From Trametes villosa (taxonomy: Eukaryota; Basidiomycota; Agaricomycetes; Polyporales; Polyporaceae), in the NCBI GenBank assembly GCA_002964805.2, contig PUDQ02000003.1, positions 1,860,001 to 1,924,000 on the forward strand: 64,000 nt of DNA, in the 5' to 3' direction. The notes beneath the pieces are model-generated. The model saw nothing but the letters and a program-made list of their open reading frames with translations, was not told the DNA's origin and ran no database searches. Numbering within the stretch: the stretch's first letter is position 1; each line of letters opens with the position of its first letter. This document shows, piece after piece, positions 54,703 to 64,000 of this stretch. The translations under genes were made by a program, and so were the position numbers.

Positions 54703-57195
54703 TCACAGAGTGTACCGGAAGTCGGGGGCGCGGTCGCCCATCCGCCTCAGCTCCCCGGGTGTAAAGCGCGTTACACCCTTCTCGCTCGCGTCGCGCACAA
54801 GCGCCTCTCGGCGCGCGTTGATGCGCTTGTACGCAATGACGGTGATAGGGACGGCGATGTACCCGATCCCGACGAACATGAGCTCGAGCCCATCTGCGAG
54901 CAACTCTCGTCAGCAGCCGTTCACGAGAGTCAGCGCGGGGGAAGGTGTGGGACTCACGGCCTAGAACGTAGCGCGGCCCGTCCTGCGTGCGGTAGATGTT
55001 GCTCGCGATCGCGCCCGCGAAGTTCCCAATGCCGATGTGCAGCGCCATGCCCACGCCGCGCTTGTAGTGACCGGCGAGATTGTTCCCCAGCCTGCACTTG
55101 CATAAGCCACGAGCGAGAGGTAATAGGGGACGAACAGTGCTCACCATGCGACGACACCGGGGAAGGCAGCGTACGAGCCCGCGACGATGAGGAAGGTCCC
55201 GAAGTACTTCGCGCCGATTGGGGCGTTGCAGATGTTGATAATGAAGCCGACGAGGCAGAAGGTGAGCCCGGCGAGCACGAAGGGGTACCGTTTCTTGATG
55301 CGGTCCGACCATACCGCCCAGATAAGCAGGGTTATGGCTTGCGACGTAGGGCACGTCAGGGCGGAGACGCAAGGGAGAGAGGGGGCTAATACGTACTCGC
55401 GAAGACGTAGGGGGGAACGGTGAGGAGCTGTGAGATGGCGGTGGTGAAGCCGAACCTGTAAGTGGAACGTCAGCAGCGTGCTTCTCGTCTCAAGTATCTT
55501 AATGTACCCATTAATGATCGACCTGCCACGCTCCGTCAGCATAGCCTGTCAATGGAGGAAGCACATGATACTCACGGCAGGAACAGCGAGATACCATACA
55601 CTGTGAGGGCGAACTCGATTCAGCAACTGTCGTCACCGGGTATAGGGCGACAGCGAACGTACGGGGAGCGATGATCGACATGTATATCAGGATGTGCAGG
55701 TACACCTGCCAGTCGGTGATGGTCTCCCAGATATGACGAATCTCGAAGTGCTCTTCCTCTCCGACCGACGAGTTATCGTACTCTGAACAGACAATGTCAG
55801 GGCGTGCGTCCAGTGCGGGCCTGTAACGAAAGACGTACTTTTGCGATGGATGACGTATGCGCGCTCTTCTGGCGTGAGGAACGTCGCGGTGCTTGGGAAG
55901 TCGACAAGGACTATAGGCCCACGGTGGCTCAGCTGTGGCATTCAGGTCGAAAAGCGCGGGCGCAGGAAAACATACTGAAGAACGAGATCGCTCCGACGAC
56001 GACTGTCAACAGCCCCTCAATGATCTACGGCGGCCCGATTAGCATCCCTTGCTCATCCTCAGACGACAATGCGGAGCGCGTACGAAGATCCACGACCATC
56101 CGAGCAGGCCCGCGGTTCCAGACATGAACGAGATCCCGAACGCGAGAAGCCCGGAGAACGCGCCAGCGAGCGTGGCGCCGCCGAAAAACATTCCGACGCG
56201 GAACTGAATCATGTGTCTTGGGTACCACAGGGTGAGACTGGAGAGAGCGAGGCGCGCGATGAGTCTGAAGAGGATAGAAGCTGCGTAAACGCGCTTACTA
56301 GTAGACCACACCGGGGAACAGACCGGCCTCGGCAACCCCGAGACAGATACGGACCCCTACAAGTTGAGGGTAGCTATAACCCGCGTATGAGCGTTCTTCA
56401 GTTGCCGTTAGACAGATAACACACGCACGTCTTGACGAGGCCCATGAGCGTCCTATACACAAGTCAGCATACGCGAACGAACGCGAATTCGCCGCGAGGC
56501 TCACATTATGACGCCCCAAGCGAGCTGTGTAGGCGGAGAGGTTAGATTGCCAATCCGCGAGGTAGTGAACCGTACGCACAGTGATTCCCGGAAGCCACCT
56601 CGACGGACGGAACTTCTTTAGCACCAAGCTGTTCACGGTATGAGTGTCAGCAAGTGACCCAAGCAAGGGCATGCAGGGGGCGTACTTCGCAGGGCATTCG
56701 AACAGGCAATATGGCTATCCGGAATACTCAGAATCTCTTCAAGTTGACGGCTAGCGTCTTACTTACAACGAAGTACATGGTCTAAAAGACAGGGGTGAGT
56801 ATTCCAACATAACAGGCGAGTAGGGCGAACTCACCAGAGCGATGTTGTACTTGTTCCCCGTCAAGTTGAGTTGGGTTAAAAGCCCTTGCAGCTTCGCGTT
56901 TCCTGGGGTTATGTGTCAATGTCGCCGACGCGGAGCCGTCGATAGTCTGGAACTCACCAATATTTCCCCGATCCAGAAACGAGCACAGATACATCAACGT
57001 GAGGATCGGCATGAGCCGCAGGTCGATCTTGCGGTACAGCGCCTTTTCCTCCTCCGGTGTGAGGTCCGGCGGTGGTGGGAGCGTTTCTTCACCTCCATAC
57101 GCGATGACCGGCTTCACCGACACGTCCTCCTCTAGAGACTCGGACCCATTCTTCTCGATGCTCGCACTTCGCGCGACGCGGTCCGTTGAAGCCAT
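54703..57195 (-). CDS. MFS transporter, anion:cation symporter type (Dal5/Tna1-like)
   Basis: Twelve-helix plasma membrane transporter of the major facilitator superfamily, group of fungal allantoate/nicotinate/vitamin permeases; the real substrate is unknown. Start 57195 (MASTDRVARSASIEKNGSE). The cytosolic leader ends PEEEKALYRKIDLRLMP, then LTLMYLCSFLDRGNIG (signature of TM1), RVCLGVAEAGLFPGVVY-type sequence, YPRHMIQFRVGMFFGGATLA, SGLLAFGISFMSGTAGLLGW, then the cytosolic loop TFLTPEERAYVIHRK (a hallmark of the group). Then come HIWETITDWQVYLHILIYMS, LLIWAVWSDRIKKRYPFVLA, NLAGHYKRGVGMALHIGIGN, NIYRTQDGPRYVLGHG, and the end KGVTRFTPGELRRMGDRAPD with FRYTL and TGA at 54703-54705. The many introns interrupt helices in the usual places. 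Some junctions between 55,500 and 56,700 were not resolved base by base. Confidence 0.85.
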
Positions 57196-59040
57196 TGGTA
57201 AGAGCAGTCGTCAATCTATGTGTCGTGCGCGTCGCAGCAGAGGTAATGAAGAGGTCGTGAGAGTCGTGGGGGTCAAAACGTGAGGGGCGTACACGCTCGC
57301 AGCAGGTGGGGTGCGAGTGCGGCGCGGTGGCTGCAGAAACCTAGCGAGTCTTATACGCGTCGAGCGCGTCAACTACCCGAGCCCCATACACACGCTAACC
57401 AGGGTCACGTTGGGAAGCGTACAAACGCCCTTGATGACATTGACAGTGAGCACTTATCTTGCCGCCTAAAAGTAGAACGGTGGGGACTCACGGGTAGTGC
57501 ACAGTTCTCATGTGAACATCTGCGCGACAGCTCTCTCAGGTGGGTCGGCTAATCTGGCAGTGAGTACACAACACTAGGATCCGGGAAATGGAGGGCGAGA
57601 GCGGGGAAGCAGTCACAAGGTGTGGGGAAAGATGGCGTGCCTTGCCGCCGGTGTAGCGCTACGGGTTCCTCGAGATTGGCTTCTGTAAACCACGGGCGAC
57701 AGCGCGGAGATGAACGTCGTAGATGAAGCTAGTTGAGGCGTATATTCTGGAGATAACGATGTCTGCGTATTGGTAGGAGCATGGGATTTGAAACGCTGCC
57801 GCGTTTTGGCTGCAGACCCGTGACCATGTCAAGCGAGCCAGAATCAATGGAGATGACTGCGTGCGGTCAGCATCGTCGTATGTTTGTAAATTTTGAATGC
57901 TTATAAGACTTACAACTGTAAATCTGTATGGGTATTACGCGAAAGCCGCGGATGTCGTGGTACAAAACCAAGAGGACGGGGTTGCGTTCGATTTGGAGGA
58001 AAACCAGCTCAGTCGCGATACAGTACGCTTCGGCAATTGCCGAATATTGGCGCCCACTCGCTTCAAGCGGATGCTGCAGCAATTCACCTTCTGTACGCCC
58101 ACCCATCCTATTGCCGTCCTGTAACTCAGCTTGTCAGCGCACTACTCTGTGTAATCCAGGGACAGTACTTTCAGTTGCTGGAGCTGAGGAAGGCAGAGGA
58201 GAAGGACTTGGATGTGAGTTTGTCTCTCCATGTTCAACTCGAACGAGTAATGCATAGCGCTCCTCCATGGGGAGATGAGTTGTCCCTCCCTTGACTATCT
58301 GTGAACTATATCGTGAGATATACTATGCCTCTGGTTGCTCTTCATATACATACCCCCCTATTCGCTTCGGTGTCGTTATTGGTGCGTTTCTGCTGTCGTC
58401 TAGAATGTGCGTCTACATACTTACGCGCCTCACCTTAGAGACAAGAGCGGTATCTACTACCGCGAGCGAAGATGATCCCAAAGAAACCCATACCTCTCTT
58501 TCTGCGACTGAGAGGCATGAAGAACACGATGTGGTCGTGAACATGCTTCTTAGTCTCCACGAGGCAGATCTATCTGCGTCGGCTAGCGCCTCTCGGGCGC
58601 AATCCGAGCTTCCCGTATCAGTGGTAGGTCTACGATGACGGCGCAGTGGTTGAAAGGGGCACGAAAATTTCGCTTTAGACCCCGCGAGCGTTCTGAGACC
58701 CCGCATTCAGTGCACTCATCTGAGAGTCAGCTCACTTCACCTGCACGCTTCCAATGTGAGATGCGCGTCGTCGGAGTCATCCGGGGCCGGCGTATACAAA
58801 AACAGCGTGTTCACCGCGTTCCGTAGTCGCCAGTCAACTGCGGTGGCCTGCTCCAGCAATCAAGAGTTCCATTCCAGCAGGTGAGATTCGATCTTGGCGC
58901 GTCTGCTGCAGCACGACGCGCCCACGAGGCTTATATATCACTCCAGCGCGTCCTAGGATTCCACATACCCTCCCGCGAACGCTCTCTCTTCCACGTCCAC
59001 CACCTCTGTCGCTCGTTCACCCAAACGCCACCAAGCCGTC
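57196..59040. other. Intergenic, nothing firmly recognised
   Basis: About 1.8 kb between the divergent MFS and AAA genes. Pyrimidine-rich sequence lies just before the AAA start, with TATATATCA at about 58,932. An open frame of 115 codons (58,291-58,638, plus) has no recognisable motif and I do not call it. Confidence 0.4.
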
Positions 59041-62024
59041 ATGAGGAAGACATTGCGCGCGCCGCACCACCACCGGATCGTTACCCGTAAGTGTCCATGT
59101 CACTCCTACAGCCAGTGTCTCTATGCGCTGCAGCTCCGTATTTGCAAGCCGGAGGAACACTCCCGCAGGCAGTCGTTAATCAGATGTTGGGTTTCTCAGC
59201 TGGAGGATTCGCCCACGACGACGGCTCCCCCGGGTTCGCGATGCCTGCCCTCGGCGGCGACGTGATCGAGTTCGATCCGACGAAGGATGAAGCGCCGGTG
59301 GAGGAGGCGGTTCCGGAGGGCCCGCCCGGGAGCGTGCTCGAGGTCCGCGTTCTGAACGAAATCCACGACACGTTCAAGAACCAGTGGATCGTCAAGCCCG
59401 CGCCGCCGCAGACGGAGGAGGACAAGGCGGCGAAGAACGACAGCGCGAAGTACGCCGTGTTCGCGTTCACCGTCATCCGCAAGTTCAACTACAGCCAAGA
59501 CGGGAAGGCGAACACGTTCAACGTCACGACGTCGCTGCAGATCAACAGTCCGGAGCTTGTGACGGTCGGGAAGGAGGTACTCGGCGACGTGCAGGGCATC
59601 TCTTGGACTGCGAAGCCGCTCCGCGTACGTCCCGTTCCGCGACATCGTGTGGGAGACTAAAACCCAATCTTCCCCTAGATTGATCCGAACACCCTCCTCT
59701 CCTGGTATCCGGAGCTGCAAGCGCGCGCCGCCGAACTCTCCACTAAAGTCGCCAAGGAACCTGAGGGCTCCGCACTCCACCGCACGCATGAGCACCTGAA
59801 CCACCTGCTCACGTACCTCAAGGACACGTACGGCACCACCCTCGACACCCTCTCCTCGCTCATCGAGCATGGGGAGATCACCTTCGAGCTGCTCTGGGCG
59901 CTCTTCGTCCCTGGGAAGACGACCCTCTACGCGCTCTGCCCCATTACTTCGGAGCCTCGCGCTTTACGGCTCGTCCACGCAGAGCTCTGCCAGAAGGCCG
60001 ACTCGCAGGCGCCCGTCTCCGCCGCGTACGATCCGACGGGCCTTCTCGCGTCGAAGAACTCGCAGGAGCAGCAGATGCAGTTCTTCTGGCGCCTCGTCGT
60101 TGAGTACGTCGAGGTCGACGTCGCGGGGCACGCGGACGACGCGAGCGCCGCGGCGGGCAGCGCGAGCGCGCAGCCGCGCAAGGACGTGCGGCCGACGTTT
60201 GGGTACGCGGGGCTGGGCCGGGTGATCGACGTTCCGCGCTTCAAGGGCGCAAAGAAGATCTCGAGCCTCGTCGCGTACCCGATCCAGTACTACCAGGGCC
60301 CGGGCGGCGTCGAGGGCCTGCGCGCGCGCCTCGTCCAGCGCGGGAAGAAGTGGGCGCAGTTCGCGGGCGGCATGCACCACGTCGCGTACCGCGGGCTCGC
60401 GTTCAAGTTCAAGGAGGTCTCGCACATCAAGTACAGCGTAGGTTATGTTTAGCGCGCCGTGGGAGGCAGGAGCTTACAAAACGGCGATAACAGGTCAACT
60501 CGCGGATCATGATAGACCGAAGTGAGCAGCGCGCTGTTTCCGGTCCCATGGGCGTGGTTGTGGGACGCGACTAACCGGCGCGGGTGCCCCACAGAGACGT
60601 TCGCGGACACGGTGCCCAACTACCCGATGCTGCCGCGCGTGTCTAAAACACTCGCGGGGCAGGACATCGATAGGCACGCCCGGCGCACCGCAGCGGCGTC
60701 CTCGAACGCGGACGCGGATGCCCGTGAGCTTACTGACGAGGAGCTGCTCCTGACGTCCCCGATCGTGTATGGCTTCAGTTTCACAGACAAGCAGTGGCGT
60801 GAGTACCGCGTCGATGACGCGCCGTGTGTGCACCCGCTAAACCAACGCGCTTTGCAGTGGAGTTCATAGCTGAGCGCGTCGAACCATTCGAGTGGAACAA
60901 CGAGGCGTTCGAGCAGCTCGTCATTCCGCCTGCGCACAAGACCGTGCTCAGGACACTGGTCGAATCGCACAACGCTGGGTCGTCAGCCAAGTTCGACGAC
61001 TTCGTGGCCGGCAAGGGACACGGACTCGTTATCAACCTCTTCGGCAACCCGGGAACGGGCAAGAGCCTAACGGCGGAAGCGATGAGCGAATGTGAGTTTT
61101 CTCCCCTCTGCACACGTTTCATCCGAGCTGAGCGGAGCCGCAACTCTCTCCCAGACGTGCGAAGTGAGTCCCACAGCGCGCTATTCTCATGACACGCGCA
61201 GCATTGACCTGTTCCGTTCCGCCCGTTCCTCACTGACTTGCAGAGCCCTTGTACGTCGTGGGAGCTGCAGATCTTGGTACCCATGCGGAGGCGCTGGACC
61301 AGAACCTCACGTCGATCCTCAAGGTGTCGGCGATCTGGGGTGCGGTCGTCCTTATCGACGAGGCGGACGTGTTCCTCGAGGAGCGAACGCTCGCGCACTT
61401 GGAGCGGAATGCCATGGTAGCCGTGTTCTTGCGCCAGCTAGAGTGAGACCGCGCCAACGACCACTCTTGTTGAAAGATACACTAACACCATACACGTCTG
61501 CGCAGGTACTTCCGCGGGATCCTGTTCTTGACGACGAACCGCGTCCGCGTCTTCGACGAGGCTTTCCAATCCCGTATCCACGTCTCGCTCCGCTACCAGG
61601 ATCTTTCTCCCGACGCCAAGCGGCACATCTGGCTGGCATTCCTCAAGCGCGTGAACGGGGACGTCCCGTACGGCGGCCTCACAAAGGAACAGCTACGCTC
61701 TCTCGGCGAGAAGAAGGTGAACGGGCGGCAGATCAAGAACATCGTGAAGACGGCGGGCGCACTCGCGGTCGGGCGACAGGAGGCGCTTACGTTCGCGCAC
61801 CTAGAGCAGGTGCTAGATCTCATGGAGCAGTTCGACACAGCGTATGTTTCACTATACCATTCCAGCACTCGTGAAGCTAACAAGTCATCGCAGCCATATT
61901 ATGTATCAATAGAGCACTCGCGGAGTGCAGTAATGTTTAGAGCGATAGTGTACAATGCAGCGTTTTCGAGAGCGGGCTTCAGATGGCTTCGATGCCGAGA
62001 TCTTCAGGACGCATGACCATCTGA
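59041..62024 (+). CDS. AAA+ ATPase with long N-terminal domain (DUF7025-type)
   Basis: About 789 aa from ten exons, all in frame: 59041-59086, 59134-59624, 59679-60437, 60494-60521, 60595-60798, 60858-61091, 61155-61163 (9 nt), 61244-61442, 61506-61841, 61961-62024. The first 430 residues carry FELLWALFVPGKTTLYAL and MQFFWRLVVEYVEVD, the signature of the DUF7025 domain found before AAA domains in many fungal proteins. The AAA module follows: Walker A GNPGTGKS at about 572-579, VRKPLYVVGAADLG, Walker B VVLIDEADVFLEE at about 625-637, LTTNRVRVFDEAFQSRIHV with the sensor 1 and arginine finger region, and a lid part VNGRQIKNIVKTAGALA. It is predicted to be an intracellular ATPase that remodels an unknown partner. 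The last exon (22 codons) is a tentative choice; the end of the AAA lid before it is firm. Confidence 0.85.
61155..61163 (+). other. 9-nt microexon of the AAA ATPase gene
   Basis: The sequence ctctcccag|ACGTGCGAA|gtgagtcc supplies Tyr (first base from the upstream exon), Val, Arg and the first base of Lys, giving SEYVRKPLYVV. Family members read similarly at this place (xEHxRRPLYxV), which supports the exon. Confidence 0.7.
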
Positions 62025-62627
62025 CGGGACGGTCGCCGGAGGTAACGGATGCTGACCGGTTTCTAAAGACCTTCGGAGACGCTCCCGAGCGGCCATCCGC
62101 TTGCTCTATACTCTCCGTACGTAACTCTTTCTACGCAAAGGTGTCTTTCCCGGTCACCCGCTCGTACTCTTAGAATGCTCACGTCTCTCCACGACAGAGG
62201 GTCGTTCTTATTGTCATTTACAACGCCTTCTGATCCCCGTTAACACCTCAACACGTGGTCAAAGAAGCTACCTTTTGGGCGGCGCCCGGCGCGAATCGTT
62301 CGCGAAAGCAGGCCCGCCGTACAACCGCCCGCCCGGAGAACCTATCAGAGCGAGCATCGTACGTTTTACAAGCCTCACATGCTCCCCGTTCTTTGCAGCG
62401 TGCCCGGCTACCTGATCAGATCCACCCCATCCCGCGGCGAACGTCGAGCATGGTCACCGGTCAGCTGCTCGGAGCAGAGACTCCTTCCGGGGTCTCGACT
62501 AAGGCGAAGTGGTCAACTTGACAAGGGCGACGTCTGATCCCGTCCCCGCTGAGGAGAAGTCTCTCAAGGCTGCCGGTATATATGTGAGCAGAGGGTGCAC
62601 GACGCCCTCATCGGTGGTCTGCTCGTC
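62025..62627. other. Intergenic, nothing recognised
   Basis: About 600 bp between the AAA gene and the second GH92 gene. GGTATATATGTG at about 62,575 lies about 50 bp before the GH92 ATG and is a likely TATA box. Confidence 0.45.
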
Positions 62628-64000
62628 ATGCTGCCTCTACGCGTAGTGGTTGGATTGGCGGCGGCGTTCGCGCCCGCAGCTGCTCTCGTCGGCGCTGATG
62701 TGTCTTCGGTCTTGCCGAACTCCGCCACGGCTGCGGCTGCGGCGTCTCCTTCCGCTGCGTTCATCCGCGATGCGGCAAGTCACGTCAACCTCTTCATTGG
62801 GACGACCAATGGAGGCCATACTTTCCCGGGTAAGCGTAAATTCTCTTGTCGTGTCAACACAGATTGTAACGAAAGAGTTGGCAGGTGCGACAATCCCTCA
62901 TGGGATGGTTAAGGTCGGGATGGACACTGACTCTCCCGGAAACGTGAGCATTTCAAAGAGCAAGGATCTGTGAAGGTATATCCTAACATCTCGTTATGCT
63001 AGCATGCGGGTTACGATGCAAACCCCATCTTCAACGCGACGGGTTTCTCCCAGCTGCACGACGACGGTACTGGAGGAGTGAGTCCCGTAGTACGCGATCT
63101 CCGGGATGCACGGTTAACCTGGACGCAGGCCGTCCCTCTGTCCCTATTCAAACTTTGGGCCTTCAAATCGTGCGGAGTCGGCAACACGTTCGAAGAATGT
63201 CAAACGTCTCTCTCAGGACGTAAAACGCTTAGGAAGGTGCTCTCAGATGGTATGTCTGTCCTGTTTTGCCCGGCTCCCGCAACTATCCTCTAACGCGCAC
63301 CCGACCTCAGGCTCCCCCGACGACGCAGCGGAGCCTGGTTACTTCTCGACCAATCTAGTACGTAGTCGCGTCACGTATAAATGGCTACAGCAATTTACCA
63401 CGAATCGTTCAGTCGACTGGGATTCGAGTCGAGTTAACATCGACTCGTCGCGCTGCCCTTCATCGGTAAGTTGGTAGGCATAACGATTACGTGGAGTGAC
63501 ACTCAGCCTGGTACAGGTACACGTTCCCCAAGGGGACGAAGACCCCTCGAATGGTCGTCGACATAACGAACGACGGCCAGATGAGTAGTACGGACCCCTC
63601 GATGGACCTTGATCCTGAGACAGCTCGGGTGACTGGTTAGTCCCAGGCGGGGACGCTATGGCGTTGTGCTAATCTTTGCTATGCAGGTGGTGCTCACTTT
63701 GAAGCGTCATTCGGTCCTGGGCGGTATCACGCATTTACTTGTGTTGACTTCAAAGGCGACGGCTACGAGCTTGTGAGTGCTTTGACTCACTCAAGCGTGT
63801 GGAGTATTCACCAACATTCCGTAGGGGTCGCCTATCGAGTACGGCGCGTGGCTCGCGGATTTTCCTGTGAAACAGACTGTGACGCTTACACAGCTGTACA
63901 CGAGTACGTCTCCTTACCACTGATACCCGCGCGATCCTCATCGCTCGCCCAGGTTTCACCGATCAGCTTGGCGCACTCTTCACCTTCGCTCCGAACGGCA
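62628..64000 (+). CDS. GH92 family alpha-mannosidase (secreted), copy 2, 5' part
   Basis: The gene is cut by the right edge of the window. Start at 62628 gives a hydrophobic leader MLPLRVVVGLAAAFAPAAAL and an Ala-rich linker. Exons then encode ASHVNLFIGTTNGGHTFPG, TIPHGMVKVGMDTDSPGN, HAGYDANPIFNATGFSQLHD with DGTGG, a segment VPLSLFKLWAFKSCGVGN, RKTLRKVLSDG, DAAEPGYFSTNL, RYTFPKGTKTPRMVVDITND then GQMSSTDPSMDLDPETARVT, FGPGRYHAFTCVDFKGDGYE. The order and spacing equal those in copy 1, including introns at LPHG/TIPHG, SPDN/SPGN and GTGG. The region that should hold RVELTATRR (about 63,360-63,470) is harder to read and may be diverged; the rest keeps frame. An ATATA element lies just upstream. 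Confidence 0.82.

Noticed and set aside
43576..62024. Secondary-metabolite gene cluster (SDR, MFS transporter, AAA ATPase together)
   Set aside because: No backbone enzyme (polyketide synthase, peptide synthetase, terpene cyclase) is present, and the genes are separated by GH92 and HET genes.
1..64000. CRISPR arrays, bacterial operons, ribosome binding sites
   Set aside because: Intron-rich genes with GT-AG borders, TATA boxes and signal peptides show a eukaryotic (fungal) chromosome. No regularly spaced direct repeats were seen.

Overview
The window looks like chromosomal DNA of a filamentous basidiomycete (Agaricomycetes, possibly Polyporales; this placement is inference). Most protein-coding genes are cut by many introns of about 45-80 nt with GT...AG borders. 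The gene content is typical of wood-decay fungi: secreted aspartic proteases, GH92 mannosidases, a GDSL/SGNH esterase, a HET-domain protein, a DUF6593 protein, and an AAA ATPase with a long N-terminal extension. All gene models were spliced by eye from reading-frame continuity and family motifs. Splice sites are therefore predictions.

Layout. (1) 1-15.5 kb holds an array of very small secreted proteins (about 110-116 aa) that I assign to the Kre9/Knh1-like N-terminal Ig-like domain family. There are seven intact minus-strand genes, one partial plus-strand gene at the left edge and two decayed plus-strand copies. Two more intact members lie at 31.6-34.7 kb. (2) 16.1-17.6 kb is a SGNH/GDSL hydrolase. 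(3) 19.4-23.3 kb is a tandem cluster of four genes of a family I do not recognise (motif WHYGF near the N terminus, PGWYL/M near the C terminus). A fifth copy lies at 30.3-31.1 kb. (4) 27.4-29.6 kb is a Zn2Cys6 transcription factor. (5) 35.8-42.2 kb is a tandem pair of A1 aspartic proteases with a frameshifted DUF6593 gene between them and the short intergenic space to the left. (6) 43.6-45.1 kb is a short-chain dehydrogenase. (7) 45.3-49.0 kb is a GH92 mannosidase; a second GH92 gene starts at 62.6 kb and runs off the right edge. (8) 51.7-54.5 kb is a single-exon HET-domain protein, followed by an MFS transporter (54.7-57.2 kb, minus) and the AAA ATPase (59.0-62.0 kb, plus).

The most unusual thing seen is an exon of only two nucleotides. 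It is predicted at the same codon in all ten readable members of the small secreted family. In each gene a 14-nt exon (or a fused version of it) ends on a codon boundary, an intron follows, then two bases between AG and GT, then another intron, then an exon starting with one base plus whole codons. Without the two bases the frame is lost; with them all ten proteins align along their whole length.

Functionally, the window is rich in secreted and cell-surface proteins. I see no evidence of one co-regulated pathway. The tandem duplications (small secreted family, WHYGF family, aspartic proteases, GH92) suggest a subgenomic region of active gene birth and decay. Large stretches, notably 9.7-13.1, 23.3-27.3, 49.1-51.7 and 57.3-59.0 kb, show no gene I can support.
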